A stretch of DNA of 64,000 nt from an uncultured Sphingomonadales bacterium (GTDB lineage: Bacteria > Pseudomonadota > Alphaproteobacteria > Sphingomonadales > Sphingomonadaceae), in assembly GCA_903832325.1 (NCBI GenBank), contig CAILBC010000008.1:62001-126000 (forward strand), in the 5' to 3' direction. Below, piece by piece: positions 8,254 to 17,097 of this stretch. Under the pieces are notes generated by a model. The model had not been told where the DNA came from, did not search any database, and saw only the letters and a program-made list of their open reading frames with translations. How positions within the stretch are numbered: the first letter of the stretch is position 1; each line of letters begins with the position of its first letter. A program made the position numbers and the translations under genes.

Positions 8254-9088
8254 GGGCCGGATGAGATTTAACGTGAATTGATGATAGCCCCGACGAGGTG
8301 GATCATTGCCGCGAAGCTTTGATCTGTTTTGCATACGCGCATGGCGATGCGCTTGAACTCTTTGAGTTTGCCGAAGAAATTTTCGATGAGATGGCGCCAT
8401 TTGTACATTTCGGCGTCAATTTTGAGCGGTTGTGCGCGGCGTGGGTGCTGGGAAATTACGACCTTGGCACCGCGTTTATCAACTTCGGCGATGATGGGAT
8501 TGCTGTCGAAAGCCTTGTCGGCGAGCAAGGCGCCAAACTCGATACCCGCGATCAGCGGCTCAACACCAACCGTATCGTAGCGATTTCCCGGCAGAAGCTC
8601 GAACCGGACGAGGTTACCCAACGCATCGGTCAAAGCGAGAATCTTTGTGGTCATGCCGCCCTTGGAGCGGCCTATAGCCTGATTTTGAGTCCCCCTTTTG
8701 CGCCCTGTCCGTGACGGTGAACCTTGACGATAGTCGCATCGATCATCGCGTATTCCATGTCGGGATCGCCGGACAATGCCTCGAAAATCCATGCAAAAAC
8801 ATCGGCTTTCACCCAGTCTCGATATCGTCGAAACACCGTATTCCACTTGCCAAACTCGGGAGGAAGGTCACGCCAAGGGCTGCCTGTTCGCGCGATCCAC
8901 AAGATCGCCTCGATAAACATCCGATTGTGGATCCCGCTCCGTCCTGGGTCGCTCGGTTTCCCAAGGCAAAGAGGTTCGATCAATAACCATTGGCGATCCG
9001 TCAGGCACAGGCGCGTCATTCAAGGCTCCCTTCACGGAGCTTGAATCACAATCTACACTCGAGGAGAATCCTGAATCTCAACAAACCC
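8254..9088 (-). mobile_element. IS5-family (IS427-group) insertion sequence, 835 bp, apparently complete
   Basis: The left end reads GGGCCGGATGAGATT and the inverted right end GGGTTTGTTGAGATT, so the termini match at GGG...TGAGATT over about 15 bp. TA dinucleotides flank both ends (8252-8253 and 9089-9090), fitting the short target duplication made by this group. Length, transposase type and frameshift arrangement all match IS427-group elements. It lies between the small secreted protein and the DUF1214 gene. Confidence 0.85.
8268..9019 (-). CDS. IS5-family transposase made by programmed -1 frameshift
   Basis: Two overlapping minus-strand frames together make one DDE transposase of about 250 residues. 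The first (9019 to 8672) begins MTRLCLTDRQW and contains LWIARTGSPWRDLPPEFGKWNTVF and the first catalytic Asp in MIDATIVKVHRHGQGAKGG. The second frame continues with GRSKGGMTTKILALTDA, the second Asp in LLADKAFDS and the Glu in RHLIENFFGKLKEFKRIAMR. The switch occurs at the slippery run AAAAGGGGG (8692-8700 on the plus strand), as known for IS427-group elements. Both frames look intact, so the element may be active. Confidence 0.88.
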
Positions 9089-9153
9089 TAGAACGCATCG
9101 CCCATGTGGAACGCGCATGCGCCGCGCGGGGCCATGGCGGGTGCGGAAATCCG

Positions 9154-10251
9154 TCACAGTTTCACCACGCGCAGCGATGGCACCACATTTTCGGCTGCGT
9201 TGATCCAGCGCCACAGCCCGGTGCCGCTGCGGTGCCCGGCCAGATCGACCCAGTTGCCCCAGCCCGGATCGTGGTCGGCGCAGACCACCACCACGCTGCC
9301 ATCGGGTTCATATCTGGCCATCGAATTGTTGATCCACACTTTCTGGCGGACGTGGTCGAGCGATTCCATCCACCAATTGTCGATCTGCACGTTCCACATG
9401 CGGCATTCGGGCACCGGGGTTTCGATCACCAGCGCTTCGCCCGGGGCAAGGTCATAGTGGAAGTGGCCGTACCAGATATTGGGATCGCCCCCCGCTTTCC
9501 AGAACACCGACTGGTCGCCATCATAGATGCGGTTGGACTGGCCCTGAAACCATTCGGACCACGTGGCAAAGGTGTTGGCCGTGCCGCGCGCCCAGGCGGC
9601 CGCGCCCAGCAACTGGCGCTCGATTGTTGCAGGGTCGAGCAGCGCGGGCACGCTGGCGCCCGGTCCGATGCGTTCCACGCGCACATCGGCGGCGACCTGG
9701 GTGTGCTTGTTGTCAAACGTCTGGCGCACGATCAGCAGCGAAGTGTCATCGGCCATCGGCAGCCAGTTGCCGGGATGCGGGGTGCGGCTGACGATGATGT
9801 CAAAGCTGCCGTCGGGGCCGAATTCCATCTGGGCAAATTCGATTTCGCCGGTGGAGGCCATCGTGCCGTCGATGGCATAGCGGTTGGCCTTGCTGCCGAT
9901 CGAGAAATAGGGGACGGTGTTGCGCTTTCCGACGATGCGGTATTCGCGATCGGGCCGCACCACGCATTGCTGGTACAAGTTGTCGGGATTGTCGGCGCCG
10001 ATCTTGATCTTGTCATCGCACAGCAGAAACAGCCGCGGAAAATCGGGATCGGAACTGTCGACCAGCATGTTGAGCGCGGTGCGCGTCAGGCGGCTGAGAT
10101 AGCGCAGCCCTTCGGCCTGATCGAGCGCGGTGGTCGGGGTGGACGGGCGCGCCAGCACTGCGCCGGCTTCGGCCAGTTCGGCGCAGAATTTGCGCCAGAC
10201 ATGGTCAAGATGGCCGACATTGGTGACAGGATCGGTTACGGGTTCGCTCAT
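9154..10251 (-). CDS. DUF1214 domain-containing protein
   Basis: Protein of 365 residues. The C-terminal third carries the DUF1214 pattern: WYGHFHYDLAPGEALVIETPVPECRMWNVQIDNWW, VWINNSMARYEPDGSVVVVCADHDPGWGNWVD. DUF1214/DUF1254 proteins are often periplasmic, but no signal peptide is present here, so a cytoplasmic location is expected. Biochemical function is not established. A paralogue at 60378-61601 lies right after a sulfotransferase gene. The start at 10251 is the first ATG in keeping with that paralogue; the frame is open further upstream but there it overlaps the divergent gene. Confidence 0.85.
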   Translation of the reverse strand: MSEPVTDPVTNVGHLDHVWRKFCAELAEAGAVLARPSTPTTALDQAEGLRYLSRLTRTALNMLVDSSDPDFPRLFLLCDDKIKIGADNPDNLYQQCVVRPDREYRIVGKRNTVPYFSIGSKANRYAIDGTMASTGEIEFAQMEFGPDGSFDIIVSRTPHPGNWLPMADDTSLLIVRQTFDNKHTQVAADVRVERIGPGASVPALLDPATIERQLLGAAAWARGTANTFATWSEWFQGQSNRIYDGDQSVFWKAGGDPNIWYGHFHYDLAPGEALVIETPVPECRMWNVQIDNWWMESLDHVRQKVWINNSMARYEPDGSVVVVCADHDPGWGNWVDLAGHRSGTGLWRWINAAENVVPSLRVVKL

Positions 10252-10286
10252 CGCAGGTGGCCTTTGCGCGAGAGGGGAAGGCAGGG

Positions 10287-10760
10287 ATGGACAGGATCGA
10301 CAGGCTGGAACAGCGGCTGGCCGCGCTGGAAGACCGGGAGGCGATCCGCGATCTGATCGCACATTATGGCCCGCTGGCCGATCGCGGCGATGCGGCGGCG
10401 CTGGCGGCGCTGTGGGCCGAAGACGGCGCATACGAAGTGATCGGGTTTGCCGTGGCCCGGGGCCATGCGGCGATTGCCGCGCTGATCGACGGGCCGGTGC
10501 ACCGCGCGCTCATGGCCGATGGCTGCGCGCATCTGCTGGGGCCGGTCGCGATCACGCTGAACGGGGATCACGCAGTGGCGCGCGGGCATTCGGTGGTGTT
10601 TCGCCATGCCGCGGGCACCTTTGCCGCGCACCGTGTCGCGGCCAACCGCTGGACCCTGGTGCGAGGCGATGCGGGCTGGCGCGTGGTTCACCGCGCCAAT
10701 GCCCTGCTCGACGGGACCGAGGCGGCGCGTGTGCTGCTGTCCACCCCGGCCATGACCTGA
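10287..10760 (+). CDS. SnoaL/NTF2-like domain protein
   Basis: Protein of 157 residues beginning MDRIDRLEQRLAALEDREAIRDLI, a helix typical of SnoaL_4 proteins found in aromatic and steroid clusters. LWAEDGAYEVIG forms the usual pocket segment, and the last strand is GWRVVHRANALLDG. It is read divergently from the DUF1214 gene with only 35 bp between their starts, so the two promoters must overlap. GAGAGGGGAAGG provides the ribosome binding site. It resembles the proteins at 57318 and 23014 in its N-terminal helix. Confidence 0.85.
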   Translation: MDRIDRLEQRLAALEDREAIRDLIAHYGPLADRGDAAALAALWAEDGAYEVIGFAVARGHAAIAALIDGPVHRALMADGCAHLLGPVAITLNGDHAVARGHSVVFRHAAGTFAAHRVAANRWTLVRGDAGWRVVHRANALLDGTEAARVLLSTPAMT

Positions 10761-10776
10761 CTCCGTCTTTGCGTGT

Positions 10777-11517
10777 TCAGCCGGCGACCTGGCCGCCGTC
10801 GATCGACACGATCGATCCGGTGATCTTTGACGCCCGATCGCTTGCCAGATAGGCGAAAAGTTCGGCCACATCGGACGGTTCGCACGCGCCATCGAGCAAT
10901 TTGGGCGCACTGCGCATCAGCAGCGCATAATCGATCCCTTCGGGAAAGGCGGTCTGCTGCACCATCGGCGTGTTCACTTGCCCGGGCGCGATGGCGTTGA
11001 ACCGCACGCCCACGCTGGAATATTCCAGCGCCAGGCTTTTGGTGAGGCCCACCACCGCGTGTTTCGATGCGACATAGGCCGCCGAATAGGCAATGCCGAC
11101 CAGCCCCGCCGCCGATGCAGTGTTGACCACATTGCCCCTGGCTTTGATCAGGTGCGGCAAGGCGGCCTGAATGATCGCAAAGACGCTGTTGGCGTTGACC
11201 TGCATGACCTGGGCATAGTCATCGAGCGAAAAACCTTCGGACCTGCCCCATTTCAGAATGCCCGAAATGTTGCAGACAATATCCAGCCCGTCGGCAGCGG
11301 CCACGTCGACCAGGTGCCGGCACGAGGCATTGTCCATCGCGTCAAACGGCTGGATCACCGGGACAGAGGCCATCATCGCGGCGGTTTCGTGAAGGCCGTC
11401 TTCGTTGCGATCGCCAATCGTCACTTGCGCGCCTTCGGCCGCAAAGCGGATCGCCGTGGCGCGGCCGATACCCGATGCCGCCCCTGTGATCAGTGCGCGT
11501 TTACCCTGAAACAGCAT
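10777..11517 (-). CDS. SDR family oxidoreductase
   Basis: Classical short-chain dehydrogenase of 246 residues. TGAASGIG is near residue 10, the NAD-type acidic residue follows in IGDRNEDG, and the catalytic Tyr/Lys lie in AAYVASKHAVVG. The C-terminal end (GSIVSIDGGQVAG) is typical of FabG-like members. The start at 11517 is favoured by a GGGGGAGA box upstream; the 12 codons before it read poorly. It converges on the SnoaL gene and follows the TonB receptor gene on the same strand, 63 bp away. Confidence 0.92.
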   Translation of the reverse strand: MLFQGKRALITGAASGIGRATAIRFAAEGAQVTIGDRNEDGLHETAAMMASVPVIQPFDAMDNASCRHLVDVAAADGLDIVCNISGILKWGRSEGFSLDDYAQVMQVNANSVFAIIQAALPHLIKARGNVVNTASAAGLVGIAYSAAYVASKHAVVGLTKSLALEYSSVGVRFNAIAPGQVNTPMVQQTAFPEGIDYALLMRSAPKLLDGACEPSDVAELFAYLASDRASKITGSIVSIDGGQVAG

Positions 11518-11579
11518 GCCCTTTGTCTCCCCCCGGGCGGCGTGACCTGTCACGGGTCACGCCGTCACCGCTTCGTGTT

Positions 11580-13880
11580 TCAGAACTTTACGCCGACAGT
11601 CACGCCATAAGTGCGCGGATCGGGGAAATAGGCCACGGTCAGCCCGCCGAACGACGTGCCGAAATCGATGAAGTTCGACGGCTTTTTGAAATCGAACAGA
11701 TTTTTTGCCCAGACCGAAACTTGCGCGGTGCTGCCGCCCAGCGGAATCTGCGCCACGGTGGCGCGCAGATTGACGAAAACCTGGTCATCCGCCTTGGTGC
11801 TGTAGGCGGTCTGCTGGCCGCCGGTCAGCGCAAAGGGATAAGTGAAATAGCTGGAGATGTAGTTCAGATCGCCCGAGATCGAGAACGTGCCCCAGTTGCC
11901 TTTCATCAGCCGCGCATCGAGGCTGGCCGAGGCGGTGGTATGCGGCGCATGGGGGAACGCGCGGTTGTTGGTCACATCGACGCCGCCGTCGATATAGCTT
12001 TCATACTTCGGATCGAGATAGGCGGCCGAGCCGTGGAACGTGATTTCGTCAATCGGACGCAGCGTCAGTTCCGCCTCAAGCCCGCGCACACGCGCCTTGG
12101 CGGCATTGAGCACTTCGGATGAGGCTGCGCCCGTGGCGGTGAACACCGACAGCTGGATATTCTTGTGCTCATCCCAGAACGCGGCGAGGTTCAGGATCAT
12201 CTTGCCATCGAGCAGGCGCGTTTTCAGGCCCATTTCGAAGCTGTCGACGGTTTCGGGCTTGTACGGCGTGCACAATTCGGTTGCGCCCGCCGGGCACCCG
12301 GCCGGGGCCGAGGGATCGAAAAAGATATTGGTTTCGCCGTTGAACCCGCCCGATTTGAACCCGCGCGCATACCGGGCATAGAGGTTGATATTGCGGTTTG
12401 CCTGGTAATCGAACGTGACCGCGGGGGTGAAGCTGTCAAACTTGGCATCTGGCACCGCGCCGAACCGGATATCGGCCACGGTGAAGCCATTGGCCACCAG
12501 CAGTTTGCGCACATCCTTCTGTTCGTGGGTATAGCGCGCGCCGAGTGTCAGCTTGAACTGGTCGGTAAAGGCGTAATCGGCCTGGGCATAGGCGGCAAAG
12601 GCCTTGGTGTGCGAGCCATAGACCGACAGGTAATTGGCCGATCCGAAGAAGAAGCTTTGCGGATTGTCGGTGCCGGCATATTCCGAATAATAGAACAGCC
12701 CGGCAACGTAATTCAGTTTGTCATCCGCGGCTTTGCCGGTGGCCTGCAATTCCTGGCTGAAGCTGTGGAACCGGGTGTTGCGCGCGGTGAAGGCCACCGA
12801 CAGCGGCGACCCGTCGAGATCGAGCGAATCCTGCCAGTGCATCCAGCGGTAGGACGTGGTCGATTTCAGCGTGGCATTGCCCAGCGGCACCGAAATCGTC
12901 AGCGCGTGGCCAAACGTTTCCGATTTTTCGTAAAGCGGATTGCCATCGAGCATCGCGCTTTTCTGCCGCACGGTCGAAGCGAATGGCGCCAGCGGAATAT
13001 GCGCATAACTGGCCGATTGCGGATCGAAAATCGCATAAGGGCCGTGGTCGGTATAGACGCTGTAAAGCTGCGCATAATCAGGCTTTTGATCATGGTTCGA
13101 ATAATCGAACATGTAATCGGCGGTGACTGCCGATCCGGCCGGTTTGTAGCGCAGTTGCACCATCACGCTTTTGCTGTCGAGATCGTTGATCGCGCCAAGG
13201 CCCGGGTTTCCGGTGACTTTGGTAAAGCCGTCATGCTTTTCGATCTGGCCCGAAACCTTGCCCGAAAACCCGTTCCATTCGGGCAGATCGAGCACGATCT
13301 TGCCCTTCCAGTAGTTGTAATTGCCATAGGAGGCTTCGGCGGCCAGATCGAATTTGCCGCTGGGCGCCTTGGGCACCAGGTTGATCGCGCCGGCCAGCGC
13401 ATTGCGGCCATAAAGCGTGCCCTGCGGCCCGCGCAGCACTTCGATCCGTTCCAGATCGGCCACGTCGAACACCGATCCTTGCGCCTTGGCGATGTAGACC
13501 CCGTTGAGATAGAGCCCGACCGCCGGTTCCCAGGTGACAGCGGGGTTGATCGTGGCCGAACCGCGAATCGAAATCTGGGTGATCGTCTTGTTCGAAGGGG
13601 CGCGGGTGATCTGCATGTTGGGCGCGATCGCACCCAGATTGTCGATCGAGGTGATGCCGCGCGCTTCAAGAAACTGCCCCGATACCGCCGAGATCGCGAT
13701 CGGCACGTTCTGGATGTTTTCCGACCGCTTTTGCGCGGTGACGACAATTTCGCCGACGCCGGGATTGCTGTCCGTGGCCTGCGCAGCGGGCGCTGCCGCT
13801 GGTGCCGCTTCGGCGGCAAAAGCGGGTGCGGCAAAAAGGGCAAGGCTCGACAAGGCCGTCGCGGCAAGAAGCTTGGTCAT
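11580..13880 (-). CDS. TonB-dependent receptor
   Basis: Outer-membrane receptor of 766 residues. It has a signal peptide (LLAATALSSLALFAAPAFAAEA), a short Ala/Pro-rich linker, then the plug domain with EIVVTAQKRSENIQNVPIAIS and the conserved VLRGPQGTLYGRNALAGAINLV stretch. The rest is beta-barrel ending in an aromatic residue (GVTVGVKF), as needed for barrel assembly. GGAGGGG precedes the ATG. Such receptors import large hydrophobic substrates in sphingomonads; the catabolic neighbourhood suggests a role in substrate uptake rather than in iron uptake. The same-strand SDR lies downstream. Confidence 0.95.
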   Translation of the reverse strand: MTKLLAATALSSLALFAAPAFAAEAAPAAAPAAQATDSNPGVGEIVVTAQKRSENIQNVPIAISAVSGQFLEARGITSIDNLGAIAPNMQITRAPSNKTITQISIRGSATINPAVTWEPAVGLYLNGVYIAKAQGSVFDVADLERIEVLRGPQGTLYGRNALAGAINLVPKAPSGKFDLAAEASYGNYNYWKGKIVLDLPEWNGFSGKVSGQIEKHDGFTKVTGNPGLGAINDLDSKSVMVQLRYKPAGSAVTADYMFDYSNHDQKPDYAQLYSVYTDHGPYAIFDPQSASYAHIPLAPFASTVRQKSAMLDGNPLYEKSETFGHALTISVPLGNATLKSTTSYRWMHWQDSLDLDGSPLSVAFTARNTRFHSFSQELQATGKAADDKLNYVAGLFYYSEYAGTDNPQSFFFGSANYLSVYGSHTKAFAAYAQADYAFTDQFKLTLGARYTHEQKDVRKLLVANGFTVADIRFGAVPDAKFDSFTPAVTFDYQANRNINLYARYARGFKSGGFNGETNIFFDPSAPAGCPAGATELCTPYKPETVDSFEMGLKTRLLDGKMILNLAAFWDEHKNIQLSVFTATGAASSEVLNAAKARVRGLEAELTLRPIDEITFHGSAAYLDPKYESYIDGGVDVTNNRAFPHAPHTTASASLDARLMKGNWGTFSISGDLNYISSYFTYPFALTGGQQTAYSTKADDQVFVNLRATVAQIPLGGSTAQVSVWAKNLFDFKKPSNFIDFGTSFGGLTVAYFPDPRTYGVTVGVKF

Positions 13881-14284
13881 CTGATCCCCTCCATCAAGGC
13901 TGGCACGCTATCGCGTATCAATTTATGCGCGGATCATATGGTTTGCTGACGCGTAGCGCAATATCTTCTGCATAATCCGTAAATTTGTTGCATATATGCT
14001 ACGCATTTGGCGGATGGCCCGATTGACCTGCGCCAATCAGGCCGGGGCCCGGGTACGATCCATCGCCCGCCTTGCGCACGTGTAGCCGGGGCCGGGCGCC
14101 TGTCGATCAAGGTGATGTCCCGTTACCCCCGCCTCGTGCCCCGGCCCGAAACCCGCCTGCCGCGCCCAACCACGCGCCGTGGCAGAGCCGCAAGAGCCAA
14201 AACAAGCCCGCCGCGCCGGATTTTGCCTTCATTGCCCGGCATATGTTGCGCAACATCACCGCACAGGCCACGATCAGCGGCAGG
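13881..14284. promoter_or_regulatory. Divergent promoter region between TonB receptor and GMC oxidoreductase
   Basis: This gap of about 400 bp holds no convincing gene. The AT-richer part next to the receptor (13915-14010) contains the palindrome GCATATATGC followed by TACGCA (14000-14005), a hexamer that recurs in other control regions of the window. The half next to the GMC gene is GC-rich and coding-like in base usage but has no supported start. Confidence 0.5.
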
Positions 14285-15925
14285 ATGACAGGGCCACAGG
14301 ATTTCGATTTCATCATTGTCGGCGCGGGGGTGGCCGGGTGCATCCTGGCCAACCGCCTGTCTGCCGATCCGGCCACGCGCGTGCTGCTGCTGGAAGCCGG
14401 CGGCACGGATTCCAGCCCGTTGATCGCGGCGCCCGGCGGGCTGTTGCCGATCATGATGTCGGGCGCGTTTGTCTGGCGCTATATGTCGGCGCCGCAGCGC
14501 CATCTGGATGATCGCATGCTCTATCTGCCGCGCGGCAAAGTGCTGGGCGGCGGATCGTCGGTCAACGGCATGGCTTATGATCGCGGGTTCCATTCCGATT
14601 ATGACCAGTGGGCGCAGGCGGGCAATCGCGGCTGGTCGTTTGCCGAAGTGCTGCCCTATTTTCGCCGGCTGGAGAATTATCTGCCGGCAGAAAACGCCTG
14701 GCACGGCCGCGGCGGGCCGATCCAGGTGACGCGCGCGGGGCAGGACCATCCCTTTGCCCGGGCATTTGTCGCGGCGGGTGCGGCGGCGGGCTATCCGTTG
14801 AGCGATGATCTGAACGGGGCGACGCGCGACGGGTTTGGCGCCGTGGACCTGACCGTGGGCAAAGGGCGGCGATCGAGCGCGGCCTCGGCCTATTTGCGCC
14901 CGGCGCTGAAACGACCGAACCTCGTGGTGATGATCGGGGCGCAGACCCGGCGCGTGCGATTTGACGGCACGCGCGCCACGGGGGTGGAATGGCGCAGCAA
15001 AGGCCAGGACCGGTTCGCCCGCGCCCGCCGCGAAGTGATCCTTTCCGCTGGCGCGATCAACACGCCGCAGCTGCTGATGCTGTCGGGCGTGGGGCCGGCG
15101 GCGCATCTGGCCGACCATGGCATTGCGGTCATTGCCGATCGGCCCGGGGTGGGCCAGGGATTGCAGGACCATCTGGCCGCGCATGTGAAATACCGCGCCA
15201 GCAAACCGCTATCGATGCTGCGCTACCTCAATCCGTGGCGCGGGGCGCTGGCGATGGGGCAATATGTGCTGGCGCGCAGCGGTCCGCTGGCCGATCCGGG
15301 GATGTCGGTGGCTTGCCTTGTCCGATCGGACCCGGCGCTGGATGAGCCCGATATCAAGATGCTGCTGGTATCCGCGCTGTTTGCCAACAACGGGCAGCAG
15401 CTGGTGCCGATGCACGGGTTTTATGCCCATATCAACGTGGCGCGGCCGGATTCGCGCGGGGCAGTGACGCTGGCGGGGCCCGATCCCGACCTGCCGCCGG
15501 TGATTGACCAGAATTACAACGCCAGCGAACGCGACCGCCGCGCGCTGCGCGAAGGCGTGCGCATTGCCCGGCGGATTTTCGGGCAGGCCGCGTTTGACGA
15601 TCTGCGCGGCGAGGAACTGGCGCCGGGCGCCGCGGTTTCCAGCGACGACGATGGCGCGATCGATGCCTATATCCGCGCCACGGCAGAGGCGGATTATCAT
15701 TCCACCAGCACCGCGCGCATGGGCAGCGACGCGCTGGCGGTGGTTGATGATGCGTTGCGCGTTCACGGCCTGCAGGGCCTGCGCGTGGTCGATGCCTCGA
15801 TCATGCCGCACTTGCCCGGGGGCAACACGGCGATCCCGGTGGCGATGATTGCGGAAAAGGCCGCCGACCTGATTCTGGGGCGGCCGGCGCCCGAACCGGA
15901 ATATCCGGCCCAAACCCTGTGTTGA
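14285..15925 (+). CDS. GMC-family FAD oxidoreductase (alcohol/choline dehydrogenase type)
   Basis: Glucose-methanol-choline oxidoreductase of about 546 residues. The FAD motif IIVGAGVAGCILANRL opens the protein, ending in LLLEAGG; the first GMC signature region LPRGKVLGGGSSVNGM and the second SAGAINTPQLLMLSGVGP are both clear. The catalytic His is in DYHSTSTARMG, and NTAIPVAMIAEKAADLIL closes the chain. It oxidises alcohols to aldehydes or ketones. ATG 14285 is taken as start; ATG 14243 would add 14 residues. The stop overlaps the extended reading frame of the downstream alcohol dehydrogenase. Confidence 0.93.
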   Translation: MTGPQDFDFIIVGAGVAGCILANRLSADPATRVLLLEAGGTDSSPLIAAPGGLLPIMMSGAFVWRYMSAPQRHLDDRMLYLPRGKVLGGGSSVNGMAYDRGFHSDYDQWAQAGNRGWSFAEVLPYFRRLENYLPAENAWHGRGGPIQVTRAGQDHPFARAFVAAGAAAGYPLSDDLNGATRDGFGAVDLTVGKGRRSSAASAYLRPALKRPNLVVMIGAQTRRVRFDGTRATGVEWRSKGQDRFARARREVILSAGAINTPQLLMLSGVGPAAHLADHGIAVIADRPGVGQGLQDHLAAHVKYRASKPLSMLRYLNPWRGALAMGQYVLARSGPLADPGMSVACLVRSDPALDEPDIKMLLVSALFANNGQQLVPMHGFYAHINVARPDSRGAVTLAGPDPDLPPVIDQNYNASERDRRALREGVRIARRIFGQAAFDDLRGEELAPGAAVSSDDDGAIDAYIRATAEADYHSTSTARMGSDALAVVDDALRVHGLQGLRVVDASIMPHLPGGNTAIPVAMIAEKAADLILGRPAPEPEYPAQTLC

Positions 15926-15993
15926 AAACGGGCGCTGTGATGAAAACCAACCCTGTGCTGAAAACCAACTCTGTGATGAAAACGGGATCTGCG
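15922..15993 (+). repeat. Four 18-bp tandem units at the start of the alcohol dehydrogenase gene
   Basis: The unit (A/C/T)TGAAAAC(C/G)... of 18 bp is present four times, followed by a fifth partial unit ATGAAAGTA at 15994. Each unit encodes (Met/Leu)-Lys-Thr plus three more residues, so candidate start codons recur at 15940, 15976 and 15994 in the same frame. Confidence 0.85.
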
Positions 15994-17097
15994 ATGAAAG
16001 TACGGGCGATGGTGGCGCATGCGCCTGGTGCGCCGCTGGTGATGGAATGGGTCGATCTGGCGCCGCCGGGGCCGGGCGAAGTGCGCATTGAAATCATGGC
16101 GAGCGGGCTGTGCCACACGGACCTGAGCCAGCTGCAGGGCACGGCCGCGCCCTATCCCTTTCCGGTGGTGGTGGGGCACGAAGGCGCCGGCGTCGTGCGC
16201 GAAATCGGCGCGGGGGTAACCTCGGTTGCGGTGGGCGACCATGTCGTGCCGCTGGGCATTGGCGAATGCGGCACTTGCGGCAATTGCCGATCGGGCCTGA
16301 CCAATCTGTGCGCGGTGTTTCTGGGCGAAATCGCCAGCCAGCCTTCACCGTTTTCGCTGAACGGGCGCAAGGTTTCGGCTTATTCGGGGGTGGGATCGCT
16401 GGCCGAACACGTCGTGGTGCCCGAACGCAATTGCGCGGTAATCCGCAAGGACGTGCCGTTTCACCTGGCCTGCACGATCGGTTGTTCGGTCGCGACCGGG
16501 GTCGGCGCGGTGCTGCACACCGCGCATGTCGGCACAGGCGCGAGCGTGGCGGTGTTTGGCCTGGGCGGGATCGGGCTGAACGTGGTTCAGGGCGCGCGGC
16601 TGGCCGGCGCAGGGCGGATCATCGGCGTGGACATCAACCCCGCGCGGGATGCGCAAGGGCGACGGTTCGGGATGACCGACTTTGTGAACGGATCGTCCGG
16701 CGATGCAGTCGCCGCGATCCAGGCCCTGACCGGGGGCGGCGCCGATTTCGCGTTTGAATGCGTCGGCAGCACCGCATTGATGCGCCAGGCGTTTGATTGC
16801 ACGCGCGTGGGCTGGGGCTGCACCGTGGTGTTGGGCGTGCCGCCCGACGGACAAACGCTCGATCTGGTGCCGTTCGCGATCCAGCTTGGCCGCACGGTGA
16901 AGGGATCGTTCATGGGCAATATCAAGGGGCGCAGCCAGTTGCCGGCGCTGCTCGATCACTATGTCGCCGGGCGGCTCAATCTCGACGATCTGGTGACGCA
17001 CCGGCTGCCGATGGCCGAAGTCAATCGCGGGTTTGCGCTGATGACATCGGGTGAAGCGGTGCGCAGCGTGGTCAGCTTTCAGGAGGAACGGGCATGA
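15994..17097 (+). CDS. Zinc-dependent alcohol dehydrogenase, class III-like
   Basis: Medium-chain dehydrogenase. The catalytic zinc ligands are in SGLCHTD and GHEGAGVV, and the structural-zinc lobe is complete (GECGTCGNCRSGLTNLC). The NAD-binding motif is VFGLGGIGLNVVQGARLAGA. Counted from ATG 15994 the protein has 367 residues, typical of the family; earlier starts (GTG 15919, ATG 15940, ATG 15976) would add up to 25 repeat-encoded residues. The gene begins close to the end of the GMC oxidoreductase, with which it could oxidise the same alcohol in turn. Its TGA overlaps the ATG of the EthD-SnoaL gene. Confidence 0.92.
   Translation: MKVRAMVAHAPGAPLVMEWVDLAPPGPGEVRIEIMASGLCHTDLSQLQGTAAPYPFPVVVGHEGAGVVREIGAGVTSVAVGDHVVPLGIGECGTCGNCRSGLTNLCAVFLGEIASQPSPFSLNGRKVSAYSGVGSLAEHVVVPERNCAVIRKDVPFHLACTIGCSVATGVGAVLHTAHVGTGASVAVFGLGGIGLNVVQGARLAGAGRIIGVDINPARDAQGRRFGMTDFVNGSSGDAVAAIQALTGGGADFAFECVGSTALMRQAFDCTRVGWGCTVVLGVPPDGQTLDLVPFAIQLGRTVKGSFMGNIKGRSQLPALLDHYVAGRLNLDDLVTHRLPMAEVNRGFALMTSGEAVRSVVSFQEERA

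Noticed and set aside
9106..10356. Long plus-strand frame opposite the DUF1214 gene
   Set aside because: The minus-strand gene has a matching paralogue at 60378; the plus-strand frame has no recognisable protein features.
12165..13949. Long open frame on the plus strand opposite the TonB receptor (11580-13880)
   Set aside because: It is antisense to a gene with full receptor motifs; the product lacks domain patterns and is rich in Arg/Gly/His as typical of GC-rich antisense frames. The same applies to open frames opposite 1233-2693, 18728-21699 and 40911-42602.
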